From: Saprospiraceae bacterium
GTDB taxonomy: Bacteria; Bacteroidota; Bacteroidia; Chitinophagales; Saprospiraceae
Length of the DNA: 64,000 nucleotides
Reading direction: 5' to 3'
NCBI GenBank assembly: GCA_016716185.1
Contig: JADJWV010000002.1
Span: 1,216,501-1,280,500 of the forward strand
Shown here: piece after piece, positions 53,953 to 62,775 of the stretch
Numbering within the stretch: the stretch's first letter is position 1
Layout: each line of letters opens with the position of its first letter
The notes under the pieces: generated by a model
Database searches by the model: none
What the model saw: the letters and a program-made list of their open reading frames with translations, nothing else
What the model was told of the DNA's origin: nothing
Made by a program: the position numbers and the translations under genes

Positions 53953-54492
53953 ATGGAGTTGCATTTGGAAACTGCTCGTTTTATTTTGAGGGATATCCGT
54001 CCGGAAGATCTCGAAGGATTTTATGAACTGGACTCGGATCCCGAAGTGCACCGCTATCTTGGTAATTGTCCTGTAACAGATAAAGAACAATTGTCGAAAG
54101 TCATCGAATCCATTCGAAAACAATATCTCGATCATGGCATTGGCCGCTGGGCAGTGATTGAAAAAACCTCTGGTAAATTCATAGGTTGGTGCGGATTAAA
54201 ATGGGTTACGGACACACTCAACGGACATCAAAATTATCACGATCTCGGATACCGCATTGTCAGAAGCTCCTGGGGTAAGGGAGTTGCCACTGAATGTGCA
54301 TCGGCCACACTTGAATACGGATTCCATGAAATGGGCCTGAAAAAAATTTACGCAGCCGTGCATCTGGAAAATCTGGCTTCGCAAAAAGTCCTGGAGAATA
54401 CCGGATTTCGAAAAATGAATGCCTTTGAATGCGATTCGGAACCGCATTGGTGGTATCAATTGGGCCTGGAAGATTGGGAAAGAACCCATTAA
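53953..54492 (+). CDS. GNAT family N-acetyltransferase (RimJ/RimL-like)
   Basis: A 179-residue acetyltransferase starting MELHLETARFILRDIRPEDL, the standard RimJ/L opening (L.T.R..LR.....D). It continues with AVIEKTSGKFIGWCGLKWV, HDLGYRIVRSSWGKGVATEC with the acetyl-CoA loop, and AVHLENLASQKVLENTGFRK, where Asn contacts CoA. The start at 53953 is preferred to TTG 53941. It is the fourth GNAT in 3.6 kb. Sequence differences between them indicate separate families gathered together rather than tandem duplicates. Confidence 0.88.
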   Translation: MELHLETARFILRDIRPEDLEGFYELDSDPEVHRYLGNCPVTDKEQLSKVIESIRKQYLDHGIGRWAVIEKTSGKFIGWCGLKWVTDTLNGHQNYHDLGYRIVRSSWGKGVATECASATLEYGFHEMGLKKIYAAVHLENLASQKVLENTGFRKMNAFECDSEPHWWYQLGLEDWERTH

Positions 54493-54785
54493 GACCAAAT
54501 CTTTCGGAATCCACCAAAAATGAATTGAATAATTTTCACTTATAATTTCCAACTCAACGTAAGATCGCTACGCTTTTGAACAGCCGCAATCTGAACGCGA
54601 AGTGGAATGGTTGGGTTATAAAAGGATAATGATTTCAGCCTGATAATTTAAGAGCTTGGGAATCAGACTCCTGGTTGCTTGCAAGCCAGGGCTATCTGCA
54701 AGGGAAGTCGAAAACCTCAAATTGATCCCTTTCGGAGCTTAGAATCGGGTTTTGAATTTCTAATGAGTTTCAAAATTGTACCGCT

Positions 54786-54793
54786 TATCTTTG
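54786..54793 (+). promoter_or_regulatory. Candidate -7 box TATCTTTG for the cyclase gene
   Basis: TATCTTTG matches TAnnTTTG. It lies 36 bases before ATG 54829 and downstream of ATG 54763, which favours 54829 as the translation start. Confidence 0.4.
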
Positions 54794-54828
54794 ATTGGTT
54801 TAAAGTTAAAATAGCTTGCAGTATTTCT

Positions 54829-56763
54829 ATGATCTCTTTTAAGTGTCATACATGGCATATACATGTTTTCAAAATATTTGAGAGACGATTCTCCCTGTCT
54901 GTTATTTTTCAAATAGTCCTGATTGCGCTATTCGGAGTGAATCTATGTGCACAGAAGCAAGGCGCGTATGCCTTGCATTCGGAAACGCTGGATTCTGTAT
55001 ATCATTATCTAAATGGATTGGATAGTGCAAAGGCCATGATCGAGCTCGACGCTTTGTATCAATCCAGTTTGGAAACGACGGATCCGGATTATATTTTTTT
55101 GGTAAGATTGTTAAGTATGAATTATCTGGTCGAAAAAGATTTATACTCCGACAGTCTTCAGAGTTTGATCCATCAAGCCCTGGATGAGGCACAACTGCAT
55201 CATAATGAGTTTCTTCGGGCAGACATCCTGCAAATTGCAGGAAATTATTATTGGAAGAAGAAATCTTATGCACAATCCCTGGAATATTATTTATACGGTA
55301 ACCGCATTTACGATGATTTCCAACTTTCAGAATTCCCCAGAAAATTACTGTACTTAAGAGAATTGGCATCTAAATTTTATTTTTTTACCGATTACGTTAC
55401 GGCCAAACAATATTTATTGCAATTTTATACGATATTACCCAGAGACCGATGGAAAGAAAATATTTCTCCAATCAACACTTTGGGTCTGTGTTACAGCAAC
55501 CTCCAGGTATATGATTCATCAGAGTACTTCTTCAACAAAGCTGAAGAAATGGCGAAGATTTACAATGACGAAGAATGGATTGGCATCATTGCCGGAAATA
55601 AAGCAGATATCTACTACAAACAAGGCATGTTGGAAAAGGCATTGCCATTATTTGAGAAAGATGTAGAAATAAGTTTAGAGCGGGGATCCAATTTAAGTGC
55701 TGCGCTTTCTCTGGCTACTTGTGGGTCTATATACATTTCTTTTGGGCAAATGGAGCGGGCCATGGATTGCATTTTACAAGCAAAGCAAATTATCCACAAT
55801 AAAATTAACCGATCGAATACTCTGGTCCGTGCAAAAGTTTATCCTATCATGGCCAAAGTATTTTCAGAGAGAGGGATGACCAAAGAAGCCTATTTGTACC
55901 TCGATTCGGCAAACGCAGCTAAAGATACATTGACCCGGCAGAAAAGCTTGTTATATCTGATGGGGGCGCGCAATAAAGTGGAGGCAGAAAAACATCTCGA
56001 CGAACTCCGCAAGAAAGAGGCAGAAGTGAATGAACAAAAGCTAATCAGAAATGGCTGGATTGCGGGTTCAGTTCTGTTGATGTTATTTGCCGGAGTATTT
56101 TTTATTCAGCGCAACCGGATCAAAAAAGAAAAACTCCGCACCGATGAATTGCTGCTCAATATTTTGCCATCCGAAGTGGCCGAAGAATTAAAAGAAAAGG
56201 GGAGTGCGGAAGCGAGACAATACGAGGAAGTCACCGTGATGTTTACAGATTTTAAGGACTTTACAAAAATTTCTGAAAATCTCACTCCTAAACAACTTGT
56301 TGAAGATATTCATTCGTATTTCGAAGCTTTTGACAGGATTATTTCCAAATATCCCATCGAAAAAATTAAGACCATTGGAGATAGTTACATGTGTGCCGGT
56401 GGATTGCCTGCGGCAAACAACACCCATGCTTTAGATGTGGTCAATGCAGCCTGGGACCTCCAGCAGTATATGCACAAATGCAAAAGAGACGGGAAAGATC
56501 TTTACGATATCAGGATTGGAATTCATACAGGTCCCGTCGTTGCAGGCATTGTGGGAGTGATGAAATTCGCTTATGACATTTGGGGCGACACCGTGAATAC
56601 CGCTTCCCGGCTTGAAACCGCCGGAGAGGCTGGTAAAATAAATATCAGCGGCGCTACCTATGAACAGGTTAAAGGCCATTTCAAATGCAGTTACCGGGGT
56701 AAAGTGTCCGCTAAGCACAAAGGAGAAATTGATATGTATTTTGTAGATGAAAAAAATTTATAG
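54829..56763 (+). CDS. TPR-containing class III adenylate/guanylate cyclase
   Basis: A 644-residue membrane-bound signalling enzyme. The N-terminal hydrophobic stretch (LSVIFQIVLIALFGVNLCAQ) directs a large TPR region (about residues 40-380, for example YDSSEYFFNKAEEMAKI and KQGMLEKALPLFEKDVEISL) outside the inner membrane. A coiled coil (HLDELRKKEAEVNEQKL) and one membrane helix (AGSVLLMLFAGVFFI, about 410) follow. The cytoplasmic catalytic domain has VTVMFTDFKDFTKISE with the first metal Asp, EKIKTIGDSYMCAGG with the second metal Asp and the purine-contacting Lys, and WGDTVNTASRLE with the transition-state Asn/Arg. The Lys/Asp pair suggests ATP as substrate. This architecture is common in Bacteroidota. 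Confidence 0.9.
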   Translation: MISFKCHTWHIHVFKIFERRFSLSVIFQIVLIALFGVNLCAQKQGAYALHSETLDSVYHYLNGLDSAKAMIELDALYQSSLETTDPDYIFLVRLLSMNYLVEKDLYSDSLQSLIHQALDEAQLHHNEFLRADILQIAGNYYWKKKSYAQSLEYYLYGNRIYDDFQLSEFPRKLLYLRELASKFYFFTDYVTAKQYLLQFYTILPRDRWKENISPINTLGLCYSNLQVYDSSEYFFNKAEEMAKIYNDEEWIGIIAGNKADIYYKQGMLEKALPLFEKDVEISLERGSNLSAALSLATCGSIYISFGQMERAMDCILQAKQIIHNKINRSNTLVRAKVYPIMAKVFSERGMTKEAYLYLDSANAAKDTLTRQKSLLYLMGARNKVEAEKHLDELRKKEAEVNEQKLIRNGWIAGSVLLMLFAGVFFIQRNRIKKEKLRTDELLLNILPSEVAEELKEKGSAEARQYEEVTVMFTDFKDFTKISENLTPKQLVEDIHSYFEAFDRIISKYPIEKIKTIGDSYMCAGGLPAANNTHALDVVNAAWDLQQYMHKCKRDGKDLYDIRIGIHTGPVVAGIVGVMKFAYDIWGDTVNTASRLETAGEAGKINISGATYEQVKGHFKCSYRGKVSAKHKGEIDMYFVDEKNL

Positions 56764-56852
56764 GCAACACGAAGTGGCCAGCTTTTGATTACTATGTTCA
56801 GTTTCAAAAATATCACCGGATTTAATTTGCACAATTTGCGGGATAACTTTAA

Positions 56853-57500
56853 ATGTGGAATGCAATGAAACCCATTTGGGAATTGTATTTCAGTGTCTTA
56901 AGGTATCCGCAACTTGTATTGCAGGATTTGATGAACAGGCCCAATAAATTAGTACTTGGATTTAAGTTCTTATCCATTCCCATCGGTTTTTATACACTCA
57001 TGAGCCTGTTGCTTGTGACCAGTGGTGAAATTCCGGATGTGTTCACTTCCGTTTTAAAGATGAGTACGTTGAAGTATTTTCCTTTGAGTATTTTAATGTT
57101 CCTTACAGGATTGATGTTGGCCTGGCTTGCTGCGTATTTTGCCTTGCACCAGCTGGCAAGCTGTTTAAAACCGCAGGCGGGTTTCGAAACGGGTCTTTTG
57201 CTTCTTGCCTTTAGCATCAGCACAGCGATGTACGTGGCACTTATTCATGATTTGCCCGTAAGTTTATGGGTTGCGATGGGAAATTTTAATGTAATGCAGG
57301 ATTCAATTACAGGAGGGGCAGTTTCAGTTCAAGCAATTGTGGTTTGGTGTTTTGAGGGCTTATACCATTTGGCGTTCTTTGTTCTTTTTCCGCTGTCGGT
57401 GAAATGCATCTATCAATTAAATACAGAGCGCTGTATCGGAATAGGCTTCATCTCTGTTGTGGTTTTTAAGGTCGTTTATTTGGCTTGTACAAGTGTCTAG
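56853..57500 (+). CDS. Yip1-like small integral membrane protein
   Basis: A 215-residue membrane protein with about five helices. The N-terminus (WELYFSVLRYPQLVLQDLMN) is an amphipathic segment before the first helix, and LMNRP resembles the 'P..f..l......' opening seen in Yip1-type proteins of bacteria. The later segments AWLAAYFALHQLASCLKPQA and FVLFPLSVKCIYQLNTERC also fit this loose group. Function unknown. An ATG 12 bp downstream (56865) is an alternative start. It stands between the cyclase and a PD40 protein, without overlap. Confidence 0.6.
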   Translation: MWNAMKPIWELYFSVLRYPQLVLQDLMNRPNKLVLGFKFLSIPIGFYTLMSLLLVTSGEIPDVFTSVLKMSTLKYFPLSILMFLTGLMLAWLAAYFALHQLASCLKPQAGFETGLLLLAFSISTAMYVALIHDLPVSLWVAMGNFNVMQDSITGGAVSVQAIVVWCFEGLYHLAFFVLFPLSVKCIYQLNTERCIGIGFISVVVFKVVYLACTSV

Positions 57501-57636
57501 AGATTTTGAACGGCCCCAAATTGGCATACATTGGTCTTGTTTAAACACTCCGTTTGACAATACACTGGATGGCCATAGAAGTATGAACAATGATGTTAGA
57601 TCTTTATTAAATCCAAATAAAATAATTGATTTCTAA

Positions 57637-58587
57637 ATGAAAAGCGCATTCATGGTTCGTAAAATAGGATGGTTAATGTTATTAGTATCCATCATCGAAA
57701 AATCCACATCGCAGGATACTCCAAAAATTGAATTTGCAAATGAAGCGCTGCATGGTTTTCACAATTTAAGAGACTTTGCTATGTCAGACAAGCAGGATGA
57801 AATTTACTTTACAATCCAATCGCCGATGGAGGAGATTTCACAAATTGCTTTTATGAAACGGGAGCACGGGAAGTGGACTGCACCGCAGTTGTTGCATTTT
57901 TCTGATGTATGGTCCGATATGGAGCCCTTTCTGTCTCCCGATCAGCTAAGGCTTTATTTTGTATCCAACAGGCCACTGAACGACACGTCAAAAAATGCAA
58001 AGGATTACGACATCTGGTACATCGAGCGAACAGGAATCAATGCACCCTGGTCCCATCCCCGTAATCTGGGTGGACCCGTCAATACAAGTGATGATGAATT
58101 TTATCCAACAGTATCTGAACATGGTCATCTGTGCTTCACATCTGCCCGGAAGCAGGGAATGGGCAAGGATGATATTTATATAGCCAAATGGAATGGTCAA
58201 TTTTACGATTCGCCACAACTGCTCGACAGCAGTATCAACAGCAGCGGTTATGAGTTCAATGCGTTTCTTTCGCGAAAGGAAGATTTTATCATTTATACGA
58301 AATACAATGCCCCAGGAGGATTAGGAAGTGGAGATTTGTACATTTCGTTCAGAGGCTCTTCAGATCAATGGAGTGCGGCTGTTAGTTTAGGTCCAACTGT
58401 CAATACCAAATCCATGGAGTATTGTCCCTATTACGACGAAAAAAACGGGATCCTGTATTTTACGAGTCGTCGAAGCCATGTGAAACCTAAGAAATTTAAA
58501 GACATCGATGATTTTCAAAAAACAATTCAGCAAAGCGAAAATGGGCTCAGTAAAATCTATAAGATCAATCTGAATTTGAACAAATAA
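57637..58587 (+). CDS. PD40 (TolB-like) beta-propeller exported protein
   Basis: A 316-residue exported protein with a signal region (IGWLMLLVSIIEKSTSQ). The body has PD40 repeats: AMSDKQDEIYFTIQSP, FLSPDQLRLYFVSNRPL, TVSEHGHLCFTSARKQ, FLSRKEDFIIYTKYN and YYDEKNGILYFTSRRS, each followed by a D-IW/LY strand (YDIWYIER, DDIYIAKW, GDLYISFR). These form a five- or six-bladed propeller as in the C-terminal part of OmpA-associated PD40 proteins in Bacteroidota, but no OmpA domain is attached. The role is probably periplasmic or outer-membrane binding. It is a single gene with its own leader. Confidence 0.85.
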   Translation: MKSAFMVRKIGWLMLLVSIIEKSTSQDTPKIEFANEALHGFHNLRDFAMSDKQDEIYFTIQSPMEEISQIAFMKREHGKWTAPQLLHFSDVWSDMEPFLSPDQLRLYFVSNRPLNDTSKNAKDYDIWYIERTGINAPWSHPRNLGGPVNTSDDEFYPTVSEHGHLCFTSARKQGMGKDDIYIAKWNGQFYDSPQLLDSSINSSGYEFNAFLSRKEDFIIYTKYNAPGGLGSGDLYISFRGSSDQWSAAVSLGPTVNTKSMEYCPYYDEKNGILYFTSRRSHVKPKKFKDIDDFQKTIQQSENGLSKIYKINLNLNK

Positions 58588-58748
58588 AACAGGAGAGGAA
58601 AAAATCTGAAAGTTTTTTAAACTTTTTGTCCGAATGCGTATTAATTGTTGGAGTTCGAAGTATTTCAAGTGTTTGGGTAAAGCCGGATAGAAATTCAAAT
58701 CAAAAAATAAATTTTTTAATTTTAGTATCTCTACAAAATAAGCATCAA

Positions 58749-59021
58749 ATGAAATGTCCAACATGCAATGTAAATTTAATGATGACCGACCGCAATGGTG
58801 TTGAAATTGACTATTGTCCGGATTGCAGAGGCGTCTGGCTGGACCGGGGCGAACTCGACAAAATCATCGAACGGACTTTGCAAGCCGAATCGGGCCATAA
58901 AACTCAACAGCCTCAAAGGCCTCATGATCCCTATTATGATAAAAGACACGACGACGACAAACATTACGATTATAAACGAAAAAAGAAGGACTCCTTCTTA
59001 GGTGACTTATTCGACTTTTAG
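58749..59021 (+). CDS. Zinc-ribbon (zf-TFIIB type) small protein
   Basis: A 90-residue protein. Residues 1-40 are a zf-TFIIB ribbon: MKCPTCNVNLMMTDRNG, then IDYCPDCRGVWLDRGELDKI, with four Cys to bind one zinc. The rest is a very polar His/Asp/Lys-rich tail (YYDKRHDDDKHYDYKRKKK) ending in SFLGDLFDF, a hydrophobic end that could contact a partner. This arrangement is common among uncharacterised bacterial proteins. The start at 58749 places the ribbon at the N-terminus; the longer open frame has no support. Confidence 0.88.
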   Translation: MKCPTCNVNLMMTDRNGVEIDYCPDCRGVWLDRGELDKIIERTLQAESGHKTQQPQRPHDPYYDKRHDDDKHYDYKRKKKDSFLGDLFDF

Positions 59022-59075
59022 ATTGAGGATAGTCCTGTTACAAGCCGCCATTCTTCTATTCTAAGTATATTTTCT

Positions 59076-59162
59076 TACATTTGCGGGCTTAAAGGCTTTG
59101 CCTTTCCATAGAAATAATTTGCACTGCATTCAGGCAAGTTTTAATTTTTTTTTTTTTTTTTT
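59076..59162 (+). promoter_or_regulatory. TACATTTG box and T18 tract in the leader of the PhnA-like gene
   Basis: TACATTTG (59076-59083) fits the -7 consensus and is followed about 100 bases later by the ATG at 59185. Between them lies an uninterrupted run of 18 T (59145-59162), the longest homopolymer in the window. Length changes in such a tract could alter leader structure or expression; it is also prone to sequencing error. Confidence 0.45.
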
Positions 59163-59184
59163 GACCTTTCATTTATTATTCGCG

Positions 59185-59766
59185 ATGAGTCTTTCTCCCA
59201 ATCTATTGACCAGAAGTCAGCAACGTTGTGAACTTTGCAGTGAACCTGCTGAAAATTTCGGGACTCAGGCAGTTCCCGGAAGACCGGATGATTCCGATGA
59301 TGCGCTCGTTGTGGTTTGTTCCACATGCCGGGAAAACATAAGTAACATCCATGAAGCGGATCCCAACTATTTTCGGTTTTTAACCGGTAGTGTATGGAGT
59401 GAAATTCCTTCCGTCAAAGTGCTTTCATATAATTTATTGCTGAAATTAAAGGACCAGGATTGGGCGCAATTGGCCATTGATGGTGCTTATCTTACTGAAG
59501 AGGAATTAACCTGGGCGCTTGCAGAAAGCGAAGCTCAGGCGAACGAAGTGGTGCATAAGGATGCATATGGAATGGTATTAAACAGTGGCGATACCGTTTT
59601 CCTGACAGAAAGTTTAAACGTAAAAGGTTCAAATATTATGGCTGCAAAGGGAACCAAAGTAGCCAAGATCAAGCTGGTACCCGATAATGCAGAACAAATT
59701 GAAGGTAAAATCGAAGGAAGTACCATAGTCATTCTGACGAAATTCGTTCGCAAGGCAAATGCCTGA
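59185..59766 (+). CDS. PhnA/YjdM-like zinc-ribbon protein
   Basis: A 193-residue protein with an N-terminal zinc-binding part (RCELCSEPAENFG ... VVVCSTCRENI, four Cys) and a C-terminal SH3-like PhnA domain: DAYGMVLNSGDTVFLTESLN, VKGSNIMAAKGTKVAKIKLV and EGKIEGSTIVILTKFVRKA. PhnA-family proteins are named for the phosphonate operon, but many are stand-alone with unknown function. This one has the Bacteroidota form with an insert between the two parts (LLLKLKDQDWAQLAIDGAY). It is followed after 17 bp by a GNAT gene. The start at 59185 avoids the translated T18 tract. Confidence 0.88.
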   Translation: MSLSPNLLTRSQQRCELCSEPAENFGTQAVPGRPDDSDDALVVVCSTCRENISNIHEADPNYFRFLTGSVWSEIPSVKVLSYNLLLKLKDQDWAQLAIDGAYLTEEELTWALAESEAQANEVVHKDAYGMVLNSGDTVFLTESLNVKGSNIMAAKGTKVAKIKLVPDNAEQIEGKIEGSTIVILTKFVRKANA

Positions 59767-59783
59767 ATTTTTATTCAATAAAA

Positions 59784-60353
59784 TTGTCTTCATTGGAATT
59801 CCATGAAAAAGAAAATGCCCAGGACACAGCCGAAGTAGTTCTGGAAACTCAGCGCCTGCTGCTCAGACGGCTTACATTTTCGGATGCTCCATTTCTGATT
59901 GAATTGCTCAACAGTCCCGGATGGCTTCAATACATCGGCGATAAAAATGTAAAAACAGAGGAGCAGGCAATAGGGTATCTTCAAAATGGTCCACTCAAAA
60001 GTTATGCGGAACATGGTTTTGGTTTGTATTTGGTCGTGCGTAAGGAGTCTCAGGTTTCTATAGGAATCTGTGGTCTACTGAAGAGGGAAACGCTGGATTG
60101 GCCGGATCTCGGCTTTGCATTTTTATCGGAATTTCAGGGTTTAGGATTTGCTTTTGAAAGTGCTGTAGCCGTGGTTCAATTTGGAATGCAGCAATTGCAT
60201 ATGCATGAAATGGCAGCCATCACCAAGCCGGATAACCTCAGTTCAAAACGCTTGTTGGAAAAATTGGGTTTTCAACGCGAAGGTTCGATTGCCATGCATG
60301 GAACTCCTGATCCATTGCTCTTGTATAAAATTTCAGCGGTCAACACAATTTAG
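59784..60353 (+). CDS. GNAT family N-acetyltransferase (RimJ/RimL-like)
   Basis: A 189-residue acetyltransferase. It shows VLETQRLLLRRLTFSDAPFL at the start of the domain, VVRKESQVSIGICGLLKRET, LDWPDLGFAFLSEFQGLGFA with the loop that contacts acetyl-CoA, and ITKPDNLSSKRLLEKLGFQR at the end. It lacks the usual R/Q-G-x-G/A form at one position (LGFA). The start is a TTG 17 bp after the PhnA-like gene, so the two may be co-transcribed. The role is unknown. Confidence 0.85.
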   Translation: MSSLEFHEKENAQDTAEVVLETQRLLLRRLTFSDAPFLIELLNSPGWLQYIGDKNVKTEEQAIGYLQNGPLKSYAEHGFGLYLVVRKESQVSIGICGLLKRETLDWPDLGFAFLSEFQGLGFAFESAVAVVQFGMQQLHMHEMAAITKPDNLSSKRLLEKLGFQREGSIAMHGTPDPLLLYKISAVNTI

Positions 60354-60385
60354 TATTTTTGAGCTTGATTGTCCGATTGATAAAC

Positions 60386-60769
60386 ATGGGTTGTTCTGTG
60401 AAAAAAGTACTGAATTTATGGTGTTCTATTGCAATTTCAGCACTTTATTTGGCTGCAGTCCTGTTTTCAGGCCCACCTCAGGTGGCTCATCAGCATTTTA
60501 CTTTACCCAACGAGCAAACCAATACCTATCTAACCAGTGTCAGTTACCATGCCATAAATCCGGCAACAGAAAATCAGAACAGTTTTGCAGGCATTAAGAA
60601 AACTTTTGAGACCAGGGTAAATCCTTCCGTTTCAGAAATCAGAGGATTTGTAATATTTCCATCACCTGTTTTAACTCAAACTTTTAAATCCGGATATTTA
60701 TATACCACCACATTTATGGTAAAACTCCGGACATCCAGATTGATATTTCCCTATCATTTTTTCTGGTAA
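60386..60769 (+). CDS. Hypothetical exported protein, possibly truncated
   Basis: A 127-residue protein with an N-terminal membrane/signal segment (LWCSIAISALYLAAVLFSG) and a soluble part rich in Asn/Thr (LPNEQTNTYLTSVSYHAIN ... FVIFPSPVLTQTFKSGYLYT). No family is recognised. After its stop another frame remains open for about 60 codons (starting YGKTPDIQIDISLSFFLVIR), so a frameshift near 60715 is possible but cannot be shown without a homologue. It follows the GNAT gene by 32 bp. Confidence 0.45.
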   Translation: MGCSVKKVLNLWCSIAISALYLAAVLFSGPPQVAHQHFTLPNEQTNTYLTSVSYHAINPATENQNSFAGIKKTFETRVNPSVSEIRGFVIFPSPVLTQTFKSGYLYTTTFMVKLRTSRLIFPYHFFW

Positions 60770-60990
60770 TACGGCCCTTTTGTATCTTTTTTGAGGGTGC
60801 AGCCCATTTCATGACGACCAGCTGTGTATATTTTTTAATACCCGGATTTGCACACGGGTTCAGGTATGAATTTATAAATGTGAGCACAGCGAATGGTCAG
60901 TGATTTCTGGATGCATGCTGAATTTTAAAATTTCAAACTTGACACTTCCGTGTCAGGGCATTTTATCAATTATTCTTAAAATTATCTATA

Positions 60991-61473
60991 ATGGATTTCA
61001 ATTCAATTCTCATTGCTGTATTGCTGGTTTCTATCATCTTATTACCTTTTTTACTGAGCCGAAGAAGCCGGAAAAAGAGGGAAAAAAAATTCAAACTCCA
61101 AATAGAGGAGCTGGCCGGACAATTTCATTGTGAATTACACACTTCTGAAATTTGTGGAGATTATATCATTGGTTATGACGAGCGTAAAAAATTTATATTT
61201 TTTGTAAATCTCAAGGATCTGGAATATCAAAAGCAGGCAGTGAACCTTGCAGACGTGGCAGATTGTAAAATTATCAAGTCTTTCAGGGAAGCATCAACGG
61301 GCAATCCGGGATTTAAGGTTCCGGTCAGATTGGAATTGACTTTTATACCAAAACAAAAGGGACTTGAAGAAATCCGATTTGAGTTTTACAATTTTGATCG
61401 CAGCCCCCAATTGAGTGGTGAACTTCAATCTATCGAACATTGGGCTTCATTCCTCCATTCAAAATTGGGCTAA
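60991..61473 (+). CDS. Hypothetical protein with single N-terminal membrane helix
   Basis: A 160-residue protein with one membrane helix (residues 5-24, SILIAVLLVSIILLPFLLSR), a basic stop-transfer stretch (RRSRKKREKKFK) and a soluble domain of about 120 residues that should lie in the cytoplasm. The domain has strands such as EICGDYIIGYDERKKFIFFV and RLELTFIPKQKGLEEIRFEF, suggesting an all-beta fold of the PH-like type; this is inference from pattern only. No family is recognised. An intrinsic terminator follows directly, so the transcript probably ends here. Confidence 0.65.
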   Translation: MDFNSILIAVLLVSIILLPFLLSRRSRKKREKKFKLQIEELAGQFHCELHTSEICGDYIIGYDERKKFIFFVNLKDLEYQKQAVNLADVADCKIIKSFREASTGNPGFKVPVRLELTFIPKQKGLEEIRFEFYNFDRSPQLSGELQSIEHWASFLHSKLG

Positions 61474-61486
61474 GCAAAGAAATCAC

Positions 61487-61517
61487 GAGCCCTGTGAGAA
61501 ATGACGCAGGGCTCTTT
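61487..61517 (+). terminator. Intrinsic terminator after the 60991-61473 gene
   Basis: GAGCCCTG (61487-61494) pairs perfectly with CAGGGCTC (61507-61514) across a 12-base loop and is followed by TTTGCT. It lies 14 bases after the stop codon. Confidence 0.8.
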
Positions 61518-61655
61518 GCTATAATTTTGTATTTTCGCTGATGTAGCCAGGCGTGACTTAAAGGCAAGTACGTAAGGACATGCGTTTGGATGGGTTGGCT
61601 GGCATTTATAGTTTTTCAGCTCTTATTTTTTGTGTTCAATAGATAATTCGAGGAG

Positions 61656-62753
61656 ATGATGAAAATTGCAGGGCTCATTGTAATCGTTGTACATGCTTTC
61701 ATACATTTCATTGGATTCGCAAAGGCGTTTCAATGGGGTCAGGTGACTCAGATTGCAAAGGAGATTTCAAAACCTGTTGGAATTTTATGGTTGCTGGCTG
61801 GAATATTATTTATTCTCGCTGCGTTTTTCCTGTATTTAAAAACGCAGTTTTGGTGGATGCCGGGACTCATTGCTGTTCTGATATCCCAAGGGCTCATTGT
61901 TTTTTATTGGAGCGACGCTAAATACGGTACACTGGCCAATGTGCTGATTCTTTTCATGACCCTTGCCGGTCTATTTGGCTGGAAATTCAACCGAAGTTTT
62001 CTTGAGGATGTAAATATTGAATTAAAAAACGTTGCGAAGAAGTATGCGGATCTTTTAACCGAGGGTGATCTGGCAGGACTTCCTGTGCCAGTGCAGAATT
62101 ATTTGCGTTATACACAATGTCTGGGTAAACCTAAAGTCCAAAATTTTAAAGTTTTGTTTTCGGGGCAGATCCGGAAAAACGAAGCATCGGACTGGATGTT
62201 TTTGCATACAAGCCAATACAATACGTTAGAACATGCATCGCGTTTATTTTATATGAATGCAGTCATGAAGCAATTACCGGTGGCGGGATACCACAGATAC
62301 AAAGATCGAAAGGCATTTATGGATATTCGGTTGTTGTCGATGTTTCGTGTTCAATATTTAGATGGTAATGAAATGGATCTCGCAGAAACCGTCACTTTTT
62401 TTAACGATATGTGTGTCCTGGCACCGGCTTCACTGATTGACAAAAGAATAAGGTGGCTGACAACAGATGGAAATCGCGTGAATGCCAGATTCACAAACGG
62501 GGATTTGTCTGTAACAGCATGGTTGTATTTCAATGATGAGGGTCAGCTTGTTAATTTCAGTTCGGAAGACAGGTATAATGCCGATGCCGGTAAAAAAATG
62601 CCTTGGTCTACACCTTTGTACGAATATAGAGATTATCATGGATACAACCTTGCATCAAAGGCCGAGGCCATTTATCATTACGCTGAAGGACCTGTCGTTT
62701 ATGGTAACTTTACACTTGTAGATGTAAATTACAATGTTGAAAAAGCGGAGTAA
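61656..62753 (+). CDS. DUF6544-like membrane protein
   Basis: A 365-residue protein. Four or five membrane helices occupy residues 1-115 (LIVIVVHAFIHFIGFAKAFQ, ILWLLAGILFILAAFFLYL, WWMPGLIAVLISQGLIVFYW, LILFMTLAGLFGW). The soluble C-terminal part begins LPVPVQNYLRYTQCLGKPKV, which I associate with DUF6544, and goes on with FYMNAVMKQLPVAGYHRYK, AETVTFFNDMCVLAPASLID and WSTPLYEYRDYHGYNLASKA. The fold of that part looks like a lipid- or hydrophobic-ligand-binding beta-structure, but the function is unknown. It ends 22 bp before the start chosen for the next gene, so a two-gene transcript is likely. Confidence 0.75.
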   Translation: MMKIAGLIVIVVHAFIHFIGFAKAFQWGQVTQIAKEISKPVGILWLLAGILFILAAFFLYLKTQFWWMPGLIAVLISQGLIVFYWSDAKYGTLANVLILFMTLAGLFGWKFNRSFLEDVNIELKNVAKKYADLLTEGDLAGLPVPVQNYLRYTQCLGKPKVQNFKVLFSGQIRKNEASDWMFLHTSQYNTLEHASRLFYMNAVMKQLPVAGYHRYKDRKAFMDIRLLSMFRVQYLDGNEMDLAETVTFFNDMCVLAPASLIDKRIRWLTTDGNRVNARFTNGDLSVTAWLYFNDEGQLVNFSSEDRYNADAGKKMPWSTPLYEYRDYHGYNLASKAEAIYHYAEGPVVYGNFTLVDVNYNVEKAE

Positions 62754-62775
62754 TCGTTTTTTAAAAAATTTTAAT

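Noticed and set aside
60700..60900. Frameshift extending the hypothetical protein at 60386
   Set aside because: An open frame of about 60 codons follows, but with no homologue known the join cannot be supported; noted only in the gene entry.
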